Below are positions 1-5,325 of a DNA stretch of 5,325 nt, piece by piece. Each line of letters begins with the position of its first letter. Position 1 is the stretch's first letter. Both the position numbers and the translations under genes were made by a program. The notes beneath the pieces are model-generated. The model saw only the letters and a list, made by a program, of their open reading frames with translations. It was not told where the DNA came from and ran no database searches. The DNA lies in assembly GCA_919902745.1 (NCBI GenBank), contig CAKKRN010000267.1, positions 1-5,325 of the forward strand. Direction: 5' to 3'. Source of the stretch: Syntrophaceae bacterium (GTDB lineage: Bacteria > Desulfobacterota > Syntrophia > Syntrophales > UBA5619).

Positions 1-1499
1 GCCGCGATCGCATCCACCAGCTCCGGGATCGTGTAGCGCTCCTGGAGGATGTCCACGGGAAGGCCGGCCTTTCTCGCCGCCGCTTCCGTCACCGGACCGA
101 TGCAGGCTATCCGGACCTTGGACGGAAGATGGAAATCCGGCCCCATGATCCCGAGGAAATGGGCCACGGTCGAGGGGCTCGTGAATGTGATCGCATCAAC
201 CTTCTCATCGGCAAGGAACGACAACAGCTCGGCGGCCTCGCGGTCCGAGCGGACGGTCCGGTAAGTCGTCGCCACATCGACGGTTGCACCCATTTTTGCG
301 AGCCCCTCCGGAATGACATCGCGCGCCTCTTTGGCCCGCGGAAGGAGGACCCGGCTTCCCCGGAGATCCTCGCCGGCAAAGGCCCGGACGACCCCCTCGG
401 AGATGAACTCCTCCGGAACGAGATCCACCCGGATTCGGAGCGCCTCGACCGCGGCGGCCGTCGCCGGGCCGATCGTGGCGATCCGGATCCCCTTCAGATC
501 CCGGATGTCCCGACCCCGCTCACGCAGGCGCTGGAAAAAGAAGGCCACACCGTTGGCGCTCGTGAAGATGAGCCACCGGTAGCTCTCCAGACGGTCGATC
601 GCCCCGTCAAGCTCTGCCCAACTCTCCGGCGGCGCGCTCCGGATTACCGGAAAATGGATCACCCTCGCCCCTCCGGCCCGAAGAAGTTTCGCAAACCCCT
701 CCGCCTGCGCCTCCGGTCGTGTAATGACGATCCCCCGGCCGAAGAGGGGTTTCGTCTCGAACCAGTTCAAGGTTTCCCTGAGCCCGACCACACCCCCGAC
801 GACGAAGACGGAGGGCGGCGTAAAACGGCTCTCCGCGGCTTTCTGCGCGATATTGCCAATGGTTCCGGTCAACGTCTCCTGGTCCGGCGTTGTACCCCAG
901 CGGATCAACGCGGCCGGCGTTGCGGGGTCTTTTCCGCAGCGGATCAGGTTCTCCGCGATCGCCGGGAGGTTTTTCACCCCCATCAGAAACACGAGCGTCC
1001 CGATTCCGGCAAGCGACTGCCAGTTCAGGCCGCTCTTCCCCTTGTTGGGATCCTCATGGCCCGTGACGAAGGCCACCGACGCGGTATGATTCCGGTGGGT
1101 CAGCGGGATCCCTGCATAGGCGGGAACGGCGACCGCCGAACTGACGCCGGGCACAACCTCAAAGGGGATGCCCGCCTCCCGGAGCACCTCTGCCTCCTCG
1201 CCGCCGCGGCCGAAGATGAAGGGATCGCCGCCCTTGATGCGGGCGACCACCGCCCCGTTTCCCGCCTCTTCAACGAGGCGTCGATTGATCTCATTCTGGA
1301 CAAGGGTGTGCTCGCCTACCCGTTTTCCGGCGTAGATCCGGCGGACATCCGGCCGGGCATGGCGGAGAATCTCGGGATTGACCAGATGGTCGTAAATGAT
1401 CACATCGGCCTCCCGGATGCACTCCACCCCCCGGAGGGTGATCAGCCCCGGATCACCCGGCCCGGCGCCGATGATATAAACCCTGCCCTGTTTCGTCAT
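1..1499 (-). CDS. cobA/hemD: Fused uroporphyrinogen-III C-methyltransferase / uroporphyrinogen-III synthase, cut at the window edge
   Basis: The frame is open from ATG 1499 to the left edge, giving 499 residues with no stop. Residues 1 to about 245 are CobA/SUMT, which uses two S-adenosylmethionines to convert uroporphyrinogen III to precorrin-2. Its motifs are GAGPGDPGLIT (11-21), YDHLVNP (36-42), YAGKR (56-60), GGDPFIFGRGGEE (90-102), VVPGVSS (115-121), PLTHR (132-136) and FLMG (171-174). Residues from about 254 onward are HemD, which cyclises hydroxymethylbilane: GIVITRP (256-262), FTSANGV (312-318), TFTSPSTV (438-445), CIGPVTEAAARKAGL (466-480) and ERYTIPELVDAIA (487-499). HemD proteins commonly end soon after ERYT, so probably fewer than ten residues are missing. 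The fusion places consecutive catalytic steps on one chain. ATG 1499 is forced: the frame has a TAA at 1520-1518 and no other start between. The ribosome site is weak (GAGAAG, about 6 nt upstream). The 76-nt gap to hemC holds a palindrome. Confidence 0.96.
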   Translation of the reverse strand, partial: MTKQGRVYIIGAGPGDPGLITLRGVECIREADVIIYDHLVNPEILRHARPDVRRIYAGKRVGEHTLVQNEINRRLVEEAGNGAVVARIKGGDPFIFGRGGEEAEVLREAGIPFEVVPGVSSAVAVPAYAGIPLTHRNHTASVAFVTGHEDPNKGKSGLNWQSLAGIGTLVFLMGVKNLPAIAENLIRCGKDPATPAALIRWGTTPDQETLTGTIGNIAQKAAESRFTPPSVFVVGGVVGLRETLNWFETKPLFGRGIVITRPEAQAEGFAKLLRAGGARVIHFPVIRSAPPESWAELDGAIDRLESYRWLIFTSANGVAFFFQRLRERGRDIRDLKGIRIATIGPATAAAVEALRIRVDLVPEEFISEGVVRAFAGEDLRGSRVLLPRAKEARDVIPEGLAKMGATVDVATTYRTVRSDREAAELLSFLADEKVDAITFTSPSTVAHFLGIMGPDFHLPSKVRIACIGPVTEAAARKAGLPVDILQERYTIPELVDAIA

Positions 1500-1537
1500 G
1501 AGTCGCTTCTCATGGTGTTATCAAATTCATTGCCTCA

Positions 1538-1568
1538 ATGGGGACACGATGCGGCATCGTGTCCCCAT
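1538..1568. repeat. Perfect 31-nt palindrome, copy 1, in the hemC-cobA/hemD gap
   Basis: Two 15-nt arms, ATGGGGACACGATGC and its exact reverse complement, flank a single central base at 1553. The element starts 7 nt after the hemC stop and ends 38 nt before the cobA/hemD start. In RNA it would form a long GC-rich stem; because perfect pairing leaves a one-base loop, the innermost pairs would open. No T-run follows on the minus strand, so it is not a classical Rho-independent terminator. The same core occurs in the gap upstream of hemC. A REP-type mobile repeat is the best guess. Confidence 0.85.
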
Positions 1569-1575
1569 AGCGCCC

Positions 1576-2496
1576 TTAATAGACCGCATCGAGCAGGGCG
1601 CGGCCGCCCTGCTCCAGGATGTGCTCCGCCAGATTTTCTCCGAGTTTTGCAAATTCCGTGGCAGGTCCCGTCACACGATGGCTGATCATCGTCCGCCCGT
1701 CGAGGCTTCCGACCAGCCCCTCCACCGCGATCTCCCCGCCGTTCTTTTTCGCGAAGGCCGCAATCGGAAGCTGGCAGCCGCCGCCCAACCGTTTCAGGAA
1801 ACTCCGCTCCGCGCCGACCTCGCAGAAGGTCACCGGATCATTGAGAAAGGCAACCACCTCGCGGCAGCGGGCGTCATCCCGCCGGGTTTCGATGCCGATC
1901 ACCCCCTGGCCGACGGCCGGGAGCATCAGCTCCACCGGAATGAACTGGGAAACCCGTGAGGCCCACCCCATCCGCCGGATCCCCGCAGCCGCGACGATCA
2001 CACCGTCGAGCCCCTCCGTTTCCAGCTTCCGGATCCGCGTATCGAGATTCCCGCGCAGCGGAACGATCTCGAGATCCGGCATCCGGTTTCGGAGCTGAAA
2101 GGCGCGCCGGAGGGAGCCGGTACCGATCCTTGCCCCGTGGGGCATCTCCTCCAGCTTGCGGTTCCCCCGCGAAATCAGGACGTCCCGCGGATCTTCCCGC
2201 AGCGGCGTCACCGCGATCTCCAGGGCCTCCGGCAGCTCGGCCGGAACATCTTTCATGCTGTGGACGGCCAGATCCACGTCACCCCGGAGGAGCGCCTCTT
2301 CGATCTCCTTGATGAAGAGCCCCTTCCCGCCAATCGCGGCCAGGGAGACGTCCTGCATGATGTCCCCTTTCGTCCGGATGGTGACCAGTTCCACGGCAAC
2401 TCCCGGATGACGCTCCCGGATACGGTCCGCAACCCACCCGGACTGCGTCAGCGCCAGGGCGCTCCCCCTCGTTCCAAGCCTGAATGTCTTCTGAAT
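1576..2496 (-). CDS. hemC: Porphobilinogen deaminase (hydroxymethylbilane synthase)
   Basis: HemC joins four porphobilinogen molecules into the linear tetrapyrrole hydroxymethylbilane, which the HemD half of the next gene cyclises. Numbered from the proposed start, the 306-residue protein has LGTRGSALAL (7-16), IRTKGD (40-45), GGKGLFIKEIEEAL (56-69), AVHSMKDVP (77-85) with the catalytic Asp83, PREDPRDV-like at 98-106, IGTGSLRR (124-131), LRGNLDTR (147-154), LPAVGQG (192-198) and GGGCQLPIA (238-246). Cys241 is the dipyrromethane cofactor attachment residue, one off from E. coli Cys242. The start is unusual: an ATT at 2496 puts the N-terminus exactly where the family expects and follows a perfect AAGGAGG by 5 nt. 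GTG 2517, ATG 2571 and GTG 2589 are in frame upstream but lack good ribosome sites and would add 7, 25 or 31 unrelated residues, the last two encoded in palindromic repeats. The gene identity is secure; the start is inferred. Repeats lie in both flanking gaps. Confidence 0.95.
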   Translation of the reverse strand: MQKTFRLGTRGSALALTQSGWVADRIRERHPGVAVELVTIRTKGDIMQDVSLAAIGGKGLFIKEIEEALLRGDVDLAVHSMKDVPAELPEALEIAVTPLREDPRDVLISRGNRKLEEMPHGARIGTGSLRRAFQLRNRMPDLEIVPLRGNLDTRIRKLETEGLDGVIVAAAGIRRMGWASRVSQFIPVELMLPAVGQGVIGIETRRDDARCREVVAFLNDPVTFCEVGAERSFLKRLGGGCQLPIAAFAKKNGGEIAVEGLVGSLDGRTMISHRVTGPATEFAKLGENLAEHILEQGGRALLDAVY

Positions 2497-2501
2497 GGTA
2501 T

Positions 2502-2508
2502 CCTCCTT
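2502..2508 (-). promoter_or_regulatory. Strong ribosome binding site that points to an ATT start for hemC
   Basis: AAGGAGG on the minus strand is a full-strength Shine-Dalgarno. It ends 5 nt before ATT at 2496. No ATG, GTG or TTG lies within usable distance downstream, and the conserved LGTRGS block begins only seven codons into the frame. This is the best ribosome site in the window, which argues against the weakly supported conventional starts upstream. Confidence 0.65.
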
Positions 2509-2524
2509 GCCCCCCACTCTTTTA

Positions 2525-2553
2525 TGGGGACACGATGCGGCATCGTGTCCCCA
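2525..2553. repeat. Palindrome, copy 2, in the hemA-hemC gap
   Basis: Two 14-nt arms, TGGGGACACGATGC and its reverse complement, flank the central base 2539. The core and centre base match copy 1 exactly. It lies 16 nt upstream of the hemC Shine-Dalgarno on the minus strand, close enough for a hairpin to influence hemC translation or mRNA processing. The sequence following it on the minus strand (ATAAAAGAGTGGGG) contains no terminator T-run. Confidence 0.85.
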
Positions 2554-2560
2554 ACCCTTT

Positions 2561-2584
2561 CGATGCCGCATCGTGTCCCCAACC
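2561..2584. repeat. Half palindrome, copy 3, tandem with copy 2
   Basis: This copy has one full arm, GCATCGTGTCCCC (2568-2580), but only CGATGC of the other arm. It matches 2533-2556 with a single mismatch at the central base, giving a direct repeat of 24 nt with a 28-nt period and including the shared AACC flank. Its outer edge lies next to the hemA stop, at 2588-2586. The missing GTGTCCCC-complementary arm suggests partial deletion or an unequal duplication of the full element. Confidence 0.8.
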
Positions 2585-2585
2585 G

Positions 2586-3845
2586 TCACAACTTGAACAA
2601 CCTCTGGACGGCCGCGACATACGGGAGCTCATCCTTCTCGCGGCTCTCCTCCTTGAGACCGGTGATCGGATCGTGCAGGATCTTGTTGACGATGGAGGCG
2701 GCCAGCCACTCGATCCGCAACCGCTCCTCCGCGTCCAGCCCTCCGAGCCAGCGGGCGGATCTCTCCATTTCCCCCCGGACGATCCCCTCCATCTTCCCGC
2801 GCAGCGCCACGATCGTGGGCACGACGGCAAGGGCGTTAAACCACTTCTCGAAGGCCGTGACCTCCTCGGCGATGATCTCCTCAGCCTTCATCGCCTCGGT
2901 CTTCCGCACCTCCCGGTTCGCATCGACCACGTCCTGCAGGTGGTCGATATTGTAGAGATAGACGTTTTCGATCTCGCCGGCCGCGGGATCGATGTCCCTC
3001 GGAACGGCGATATCGATCAGAAAGAGCAGGCGGTCCCGCTTCCGCCGCAGCGCCGTGGCCACCATCTCCTTGGTCAGAATGTAGCCCGGTGCACCGGTGG
3101 AGGCGATGACGATATCCACCTCCGGCAGGACCTCGGGAAACCGGTCGAAGGCCACAGGAGTCCCCTGAAACAGGGCCGCCATCTCCTCGGCCCTGGAATA
3201 GGTCCGGTTCGCGATGTGGATGCGGCCCACCCCCTGGCGGAGCAGGTGGCGTGCCGCCAGTTCCGACATCTCTCCGGCGCCGATCAGAAGGACCGACTTC
3301 CCCTTGAGATTGCCGAAGATCTTTTTCGCCAGTTCCACCGCCGCATAGCTGACGGAAACGGCATTGCCGGCGATCCCCGTCTCCGTCCGAACCCGCTTGG
3401 CAACCAGGAAGGCGTGGTGACTCAGCCGGTTCAGGAGGACCCCCGTCGTCCGGTGATCGACCGCCATGCGGTAGGCCTCCTTCATCTGCCCCAGGATCTG
3501 CGGCTCCCCCATGACCATGGAATCGAGGCTCGACGTCACGCGGAAGAGATGGCGGACCGCCTCCAGATCCCGGTAGACGTACAGGCATCGCTCCATCTCG
3601 GCAATGTCGAGATTCCCCTGACCGTATATGAAGGACTTCAGCCCGGCGACGGCCTGCTCGCTGTCTGTCACGCGGGAGATGACCTCAACCCGGTTGCAGG
3701 TGGAAAGACAGATCGCCTCACGGATCTCCGTCAGACGCATCAGCTCCGGGAGAGTCCGGTCCACCTCCGCGCAGGAGAGTTGAAGCCGCTCCCGGATCTC
3801 GAGAGGCGCCGTCTTATGGTTCATGCCAATCAGAACAAGCTGCAT
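2586..3845 (-). CDS. hemA: Glutamyl-tRNA reductase
   Basis: HemA reduces glutamyl-tRNA(Glu) with NADPH to glutamate-1-semialdehyde, the first committed step of C5 tetrapyrrole synthesis, in the cytoplasm. The 419-residue length is normal. The N-terminal catalytic domain opens with IGMNHKTAPLEIRERL (6-21) and carries LSTCNRVE (47-54) with the nucleophile Cys50, the same position as in E. coli. The SSLDSMVMGEPQILGQMKEAY block is at 105-125. The NADPH domain shows GAGEMSELA (189-197), ANRT (212-215), ASTGAP (248-253) and IDIAVPRDIDP (277-287). The rest is the helical dimerisation domain, with VVPTIVALR near its start. The ATG at 3845 is chosen because the family begins just before the GxNHKTAP motif. 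It lies 4 nt after the ccsA stop and has no clear Shine-Dalgarno, so translation is probably coupled to the upstream gene. A TTG at 3893 would add 16 atypical residues and also lacks a ribosome site. The TGA stop overlaps a GTG that opens the hemC frame. Confidence 0.97.
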   Translation of the reverse strand: MQLVLIGMNHKTAPLEIRERLQLSCAEVDRTLPELMRLTEIREAICLSTCNRVEVISRVTDSEQAVAGLKSFIYGQGNLDIAEMERCLYVYRDLEAVRHLFRVTSSLDSMVMGEPQILGQMKEAYRMAVDHRTTGVLLNRLSHHAFLVAKRVRTETGIAGNAVSVSYAAVELAKKIFGNLKGKSVLLIGAGEMSELAARHLLRQGVGRIHIANRTYSRAEEMAALFQGTPVAFDRFPEVLPEVDIVIASTGAPGYILTKEMVATALRRKRDRLLFLIDIAVPRDIDPAAGEIENVYLYNIDHLQDVVDANREVRKTEAMKAEEIIAEEVTAFEKWFNALAVVPTIVALRGKMEGIVRGEMERSARWLGGLDAEERLRIEWLAASIVNKILHDPITGLKEESREKDELPYVAAVQRLFKL

Positions 3846-3849
3846 AGAT

Positions 3850-4668
3850 TCACATAAAATTGTGGGCCGTCCGGAAGAAAAGCTTTCCGACAATCAGCAG
3901 GAGGGCAAGCGCCGTGAACACCATCAGCGACCAGCGGGCCGCCTTGCGTCCCTGCCACCCGATGACAAGCCGCTGATGGAGAAGGAAGGCATAGAGACCC
4001 CAGGCCAGAAGCGTCCAGACCTGTTTGGAATCCCACTGCCAGTGGCTTCCCCAGACGATCCGCGCCCAGAACGAACCGGCCAGAATGCCAAGCGTCAGCA
4101 GCGGAAATCCCCAAAACAGGCAGAGATAATTGATCCGGTCCAGATCACGGAGCGACGGGAAGAGCCGGATCAGGCTCCCCTCTTTCTTCCGCCGGATCAG
4201 ATTGTCCTGGAGCAGATACATGATGCCGGCGCAGGAAGCCACCGCAAACAGGGCCTCCCCGGTGATGGAGAGCATCACGTGGGCCGTGACCAAAGACCCT
4301 TTCAGAATGGCCGACGCACCGACTCCTCCCCCCAACTCCACGGAAGCGATAACCATGATCACACAGATCACGGGCGAGACGAACGCCCCCAGGACCCGGG
4401 TTTTGGTCCTCAGTTGCAGCGCAAGATAGGCCGCCGCCATGACCCAGGCAAAGAAGGAGAGGACATCGTAAAGGCCGATGGCCGGGATCATCCCATCCGC
4501 CAACCAGCGGGAAATAAAGGAGAAGGTATGGATGACGAGGGCCGCAAACATCAGACCCGTCGCAAATCGCGCCGGCATGACCCTTCTACCCCAGAGCGAG
4601 CCCCCGTAGACGACGGCCGAGGCCAGATAGACAGCCAGGGCCACCTTGAACAGGACAATTCCCATCAT
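3850..4668 (-). CDS. ccsA: CcsA/HemX-type integral membrane cytochrome c assembly protein
   Basis: This is a 272-residue, very hydrophobic protein with about eight predicted membrane segments (roughly residues 3-23, 36-52, 65-86, 97-111, 126-153, 182-203, 217-235 and 245-264). The tryptophan-rich WWD heme-handling signature of the CcsA/CcmC/CcmF family is clear as WGSHWQWDSKQVW at 206-218. Histidines that could be membrane heme ligands are at 47, 130, 209 and 231. The C-terminal half is the PF01578-type domain. The length is close to HemX of Bacillus, which is encoded beside hemA and lowers HemA levels; true system II CcsA works with CcsB/ResB, which is not in this window. It lies between the siroheme gene and hemA, so a HemX-like role is as likely as cytochrome c assembly. 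The ATG at 4668 overlaps the upstream stop as ATGA and has a GGAGG 10 nt upstream; a second ATG follows at once. The frame runs open upstream to 4785, but that part is hydrophilic and antisense-like in composition and lies inside the upstream gene. Confidence 0.9.
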   Translation of the reverse strand: MMGIVLFKVALAVYLASAVVYGGSLWGRRVMPARFATGLMFAALVIHTFSFISRWLADGMIPAIGLYDVLSFFAWVMAAAYLALQLRTKTRVLGAFVSPVICVIMVIASVELGGGVGASAILKGSLVTAHVMLSITGEALFAVASCAGIMYLLQDNLIRRKKEGSLIRLFPSLRDLDRINYLCLFWGFPLLTLGILAGSFWARIVWGSHWQWDSKQVWTLLAWGLYAFLLHQRLVIGWQGRKAARWSLMVFTALALLLIVGKLFFRTAHNFM

Positions 4669-5315
4669 CGCGGTTCCACCTCCATCTCTATGCCCGTCAG
4701 CCCCCGAATCAGACCCTTCACATCTCCCCACCGCTTGGCGCGGATATGATCCAGGATCTCCGAAGAGACAACGGCCTCGAAACACGCACGATTCTCGTCG
4801 GAGGGGCGCCCCCCGGCGATGACCTTTCCCCGGAGTTGGCCCAGGATCTCAAGCAGAATCGCGTACTCGGGACCGTAGATGGTCTCAAGCTCTCTCCTGA
4901 GTTTTTTGGCCAGGGCGGGGCTCCTTCCGCCGGTGGAGACGGCGATCGACAGATCCCCCCGCTCCACAATGGAAGGAAGGATGAAATCGCACCGCGCGGG
5001 GTCGTCGACAATGTTGACCGGAATCCCCAGCGCGCGGGCGTCCGTTGCGACCCGCCCGTTGACGGCCCCATCGTCCGTCGCGCCGATCACGAGAAAGGCG
5101 CCGACGAGACAGGAATCCTCATAGTCGGCGTCGCGGTGGACGACTTTTCCTTCCCCGTTCCACGCCGCGAGGAGCGGCGTCAGGCTCTTCCCCACAACTT
5201 CCACGCGGGCGCCGCAGTCAAGAAGCCTTTCGACCTTCCGTTCGGCAACGTTTCCGCCGCCGACAACGACGCATTTACGTCCGGTAATATCGAGAAAAAG
5301 GGGGTAATATCTCAC
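4665..5315 (-). CDS. sirC: Precorrin-2 dehydrogenase / possible sirohydrochlorin ferrochelatase (CysG N-terminal, SirC/Met8 family)
   Basis: This 216-residue protein oxidises precorrin-2 to sirohydrochlorin with NAD+, and in Met8/CysG-type relatives also inserts Fe2+ to give siroheme. A Rossmann NAD-binding segment sits at the N-terminus, with VVVGGGNVAERK at residues 16-27. The family signature VDDPARCDFILPS follows at 103-115; Asp104 aligns with the catalytic aspartate of E. coli CysG. VSTGGRSPALAKKLR at 126-140 places Ser127 at the known substrate-pocket serine. Length fits a stand-alone CysG-N domain; the methyltransferase half of E. coli CysG is absent and is encoded separately by cobA-hemD at the other end of the operon. 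The start is GTG at 5315, chosen because the family usually begins with a YYPLFLDL-like stretch and a GGGAG Shine-Dalgarno lies 5 nt upstream at the window edge. Its stop overlaps the next gene's start. Dehydrogenase activity is well supported; chelatase activity cannot be decided, since SirC-type members lack it. Confidence 0.93.
   Translation of the reverse strand: MRYYPLFLDITGRKCVVVGGGNVAERKVERLLDCGARVEVVGKSLTPLLAAWNGEGKVVHRDADYEDSCLVGAFLVIGATDDGAVNGRVATDARALGIPVNIVDDPARCDFILPSIVERGDLSIAVSTGGRSPALAKKLRRELETIYGPEYAILLEILGQLRGKVIAGGRPSDENRACFEAVVSSEILDHIRAKRWGDVKGLIRGLTGIEMEVEPR
4676..4683 (-). promoter_or_regulatory. Ribosome binding site for the CcsA/HemX-type gene
   Basis: GGAGGTGG on the minus strand lies inside the last codons of the upstream gene. 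Its GGAGG core is 10 nt from the ATG at 4668 and 13 nt from the second ATG at 4665, so the first ATG, forming an ATGA overlap with the upstream TGA, is favoured. The arrangement suggests translational coupling. Confidence 0.6.
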
Positions 5316-5320
5316 AACCG

Positions 5321-5325
5321 CTCCC
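5321..5325 (-). promoter_or_regulatory. Ribosome binding site for the precorrin-2 dehydrogenase gene
   Basis: GGGAG on the minus strand ends 5 nt before the GTG codon at 5315. It supports this GTG as the start. The window ends here, so the promoter and any upstream operon genes cannot be seen. Confidence 0.6.

Noticed and set aside
1515..1567. Internal promoter for cobA/hemD (TTGAGG and GATAAC-like boxes)
   Set aside because: The two boxes are only 10 nt apart, too close for a sigma-70 promoter, and no better pair was found.
1538..1568. Rho-independent terminator after hemC
   Set aside because: The stem is strong, but no T-run follows on either strand, the loop is a single base, and an operon gene continues directly downstream.
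129..1685. Long plus-strand ORF of 518 codons
   Set aside because: It is antisense to cobA/hemD and the end of hemC. Its translation is rich in Arg, Pro, Asp and Gly with no recognisable domain, as expected from the complement of GC-rich coding DNA.
2533..2584. CRISPR array
   Set aside because: Only two repeat units with a 4-nt interval occur, with no spacers of usual length and no cas genes.
1538..2584. hemC as cargo of a composite mobile element
   Set aside because: No transposase is present, hemC composition resembles its neighbours, and it sits in its expected place in the pathway operon.
2484..3857. Long plus-strand ORF of 457 codons
   Set aside because: It is antisense to hemA, whose catalytic and NADPH motifs are complete on the minus strand. 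Composition is shadow-like and it runs through the repeats.
3823..4749. Plus-strand ORF of 308 codons
   Set aside because: It is antisense to the CcsA/HemX-type membrane protein. Its extreme hydrophilicity is the usual mirror of a hydrophobic gene on the other strand.
4669..4785. Longer N-terminus for the CcsA/HemX-type protein
   Set aside because: The added 39 residues are hydrophilic, Gly/Asp/Arg-rich and encoded wholly inside the upstream gene. The strong ribosome site and first membrane helix fit ATG 4668.

Overview
The window holds five genes, all on the minus strand, forming one tightly packed tetrapyrrole (heme/siroheme/corrinoid) biosynthesis operon read from right to left. In order they are: a CysG-N/SirC-type precorrin-2 dehydrogenase (5315-4665), a CcsA/HemX-type membrane protein (4668-3850), glutamyl-tRNA reductase HemA (3845-2586), porphobilinogen deaminase HemC (2496-1576), and a CobA-HemD fusion of uroporphyrinogen-III methyltransferase and uroporphyrinogen-III synthase (1499 to the left edge). 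The last gene is cut by the window edge, probably only a few residues before its natural end. The long plus-strand reading frames are antisense shadows of these GC-rich genes.

The genes cover early and branch-point steps. HemA commits glutamyl-tRNA to glutamate-1-semialdehyde (the C5 route). HemC condenses porphobilinogen to hydroxymethylbilane, and the HemD half closes it to uroporphyrinogen III. The CobA half methylates that to precorrin-2, and the first gene oxidises precorrin-2 to sirohydrochlorin, perhaps also inserting iron. HemL and HemB are not in the window. High GC, the C5 route, a split CysG activity and this gene order resemble what I recall from Geobacter-like and other deltaproteobacterial (Desulfobacterota) genomes. 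This assignment is from memory and moderately confident.

Spacing is tight at the right end: an ATGA overlap between the first two genes and 4 nt between the second and third. It opens only on either side of hemC. Both of those gaps (89 nt and 76 nt) carry copies of the same near-perfect palindrome, GGGGACACGATGC-N-GCATCGTGTCCCC. There is one full copy after hemC, and one full copy plus one half copy before it. They look like REP-type repeats, possibly of the RAYT-associated kind, and could form strong RNA hairpins in the operon transcript.

The other notable point is hemC itself. The residue position and an ideal Shine-Dalgarno sequence both point to an ATT start codon, while all conventional starts lie upstream in or near the repeats. 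I see no phage, CRISPR, defence or other unknown system. The window is a conserved metabolic operon with unusual intergenic spacers.
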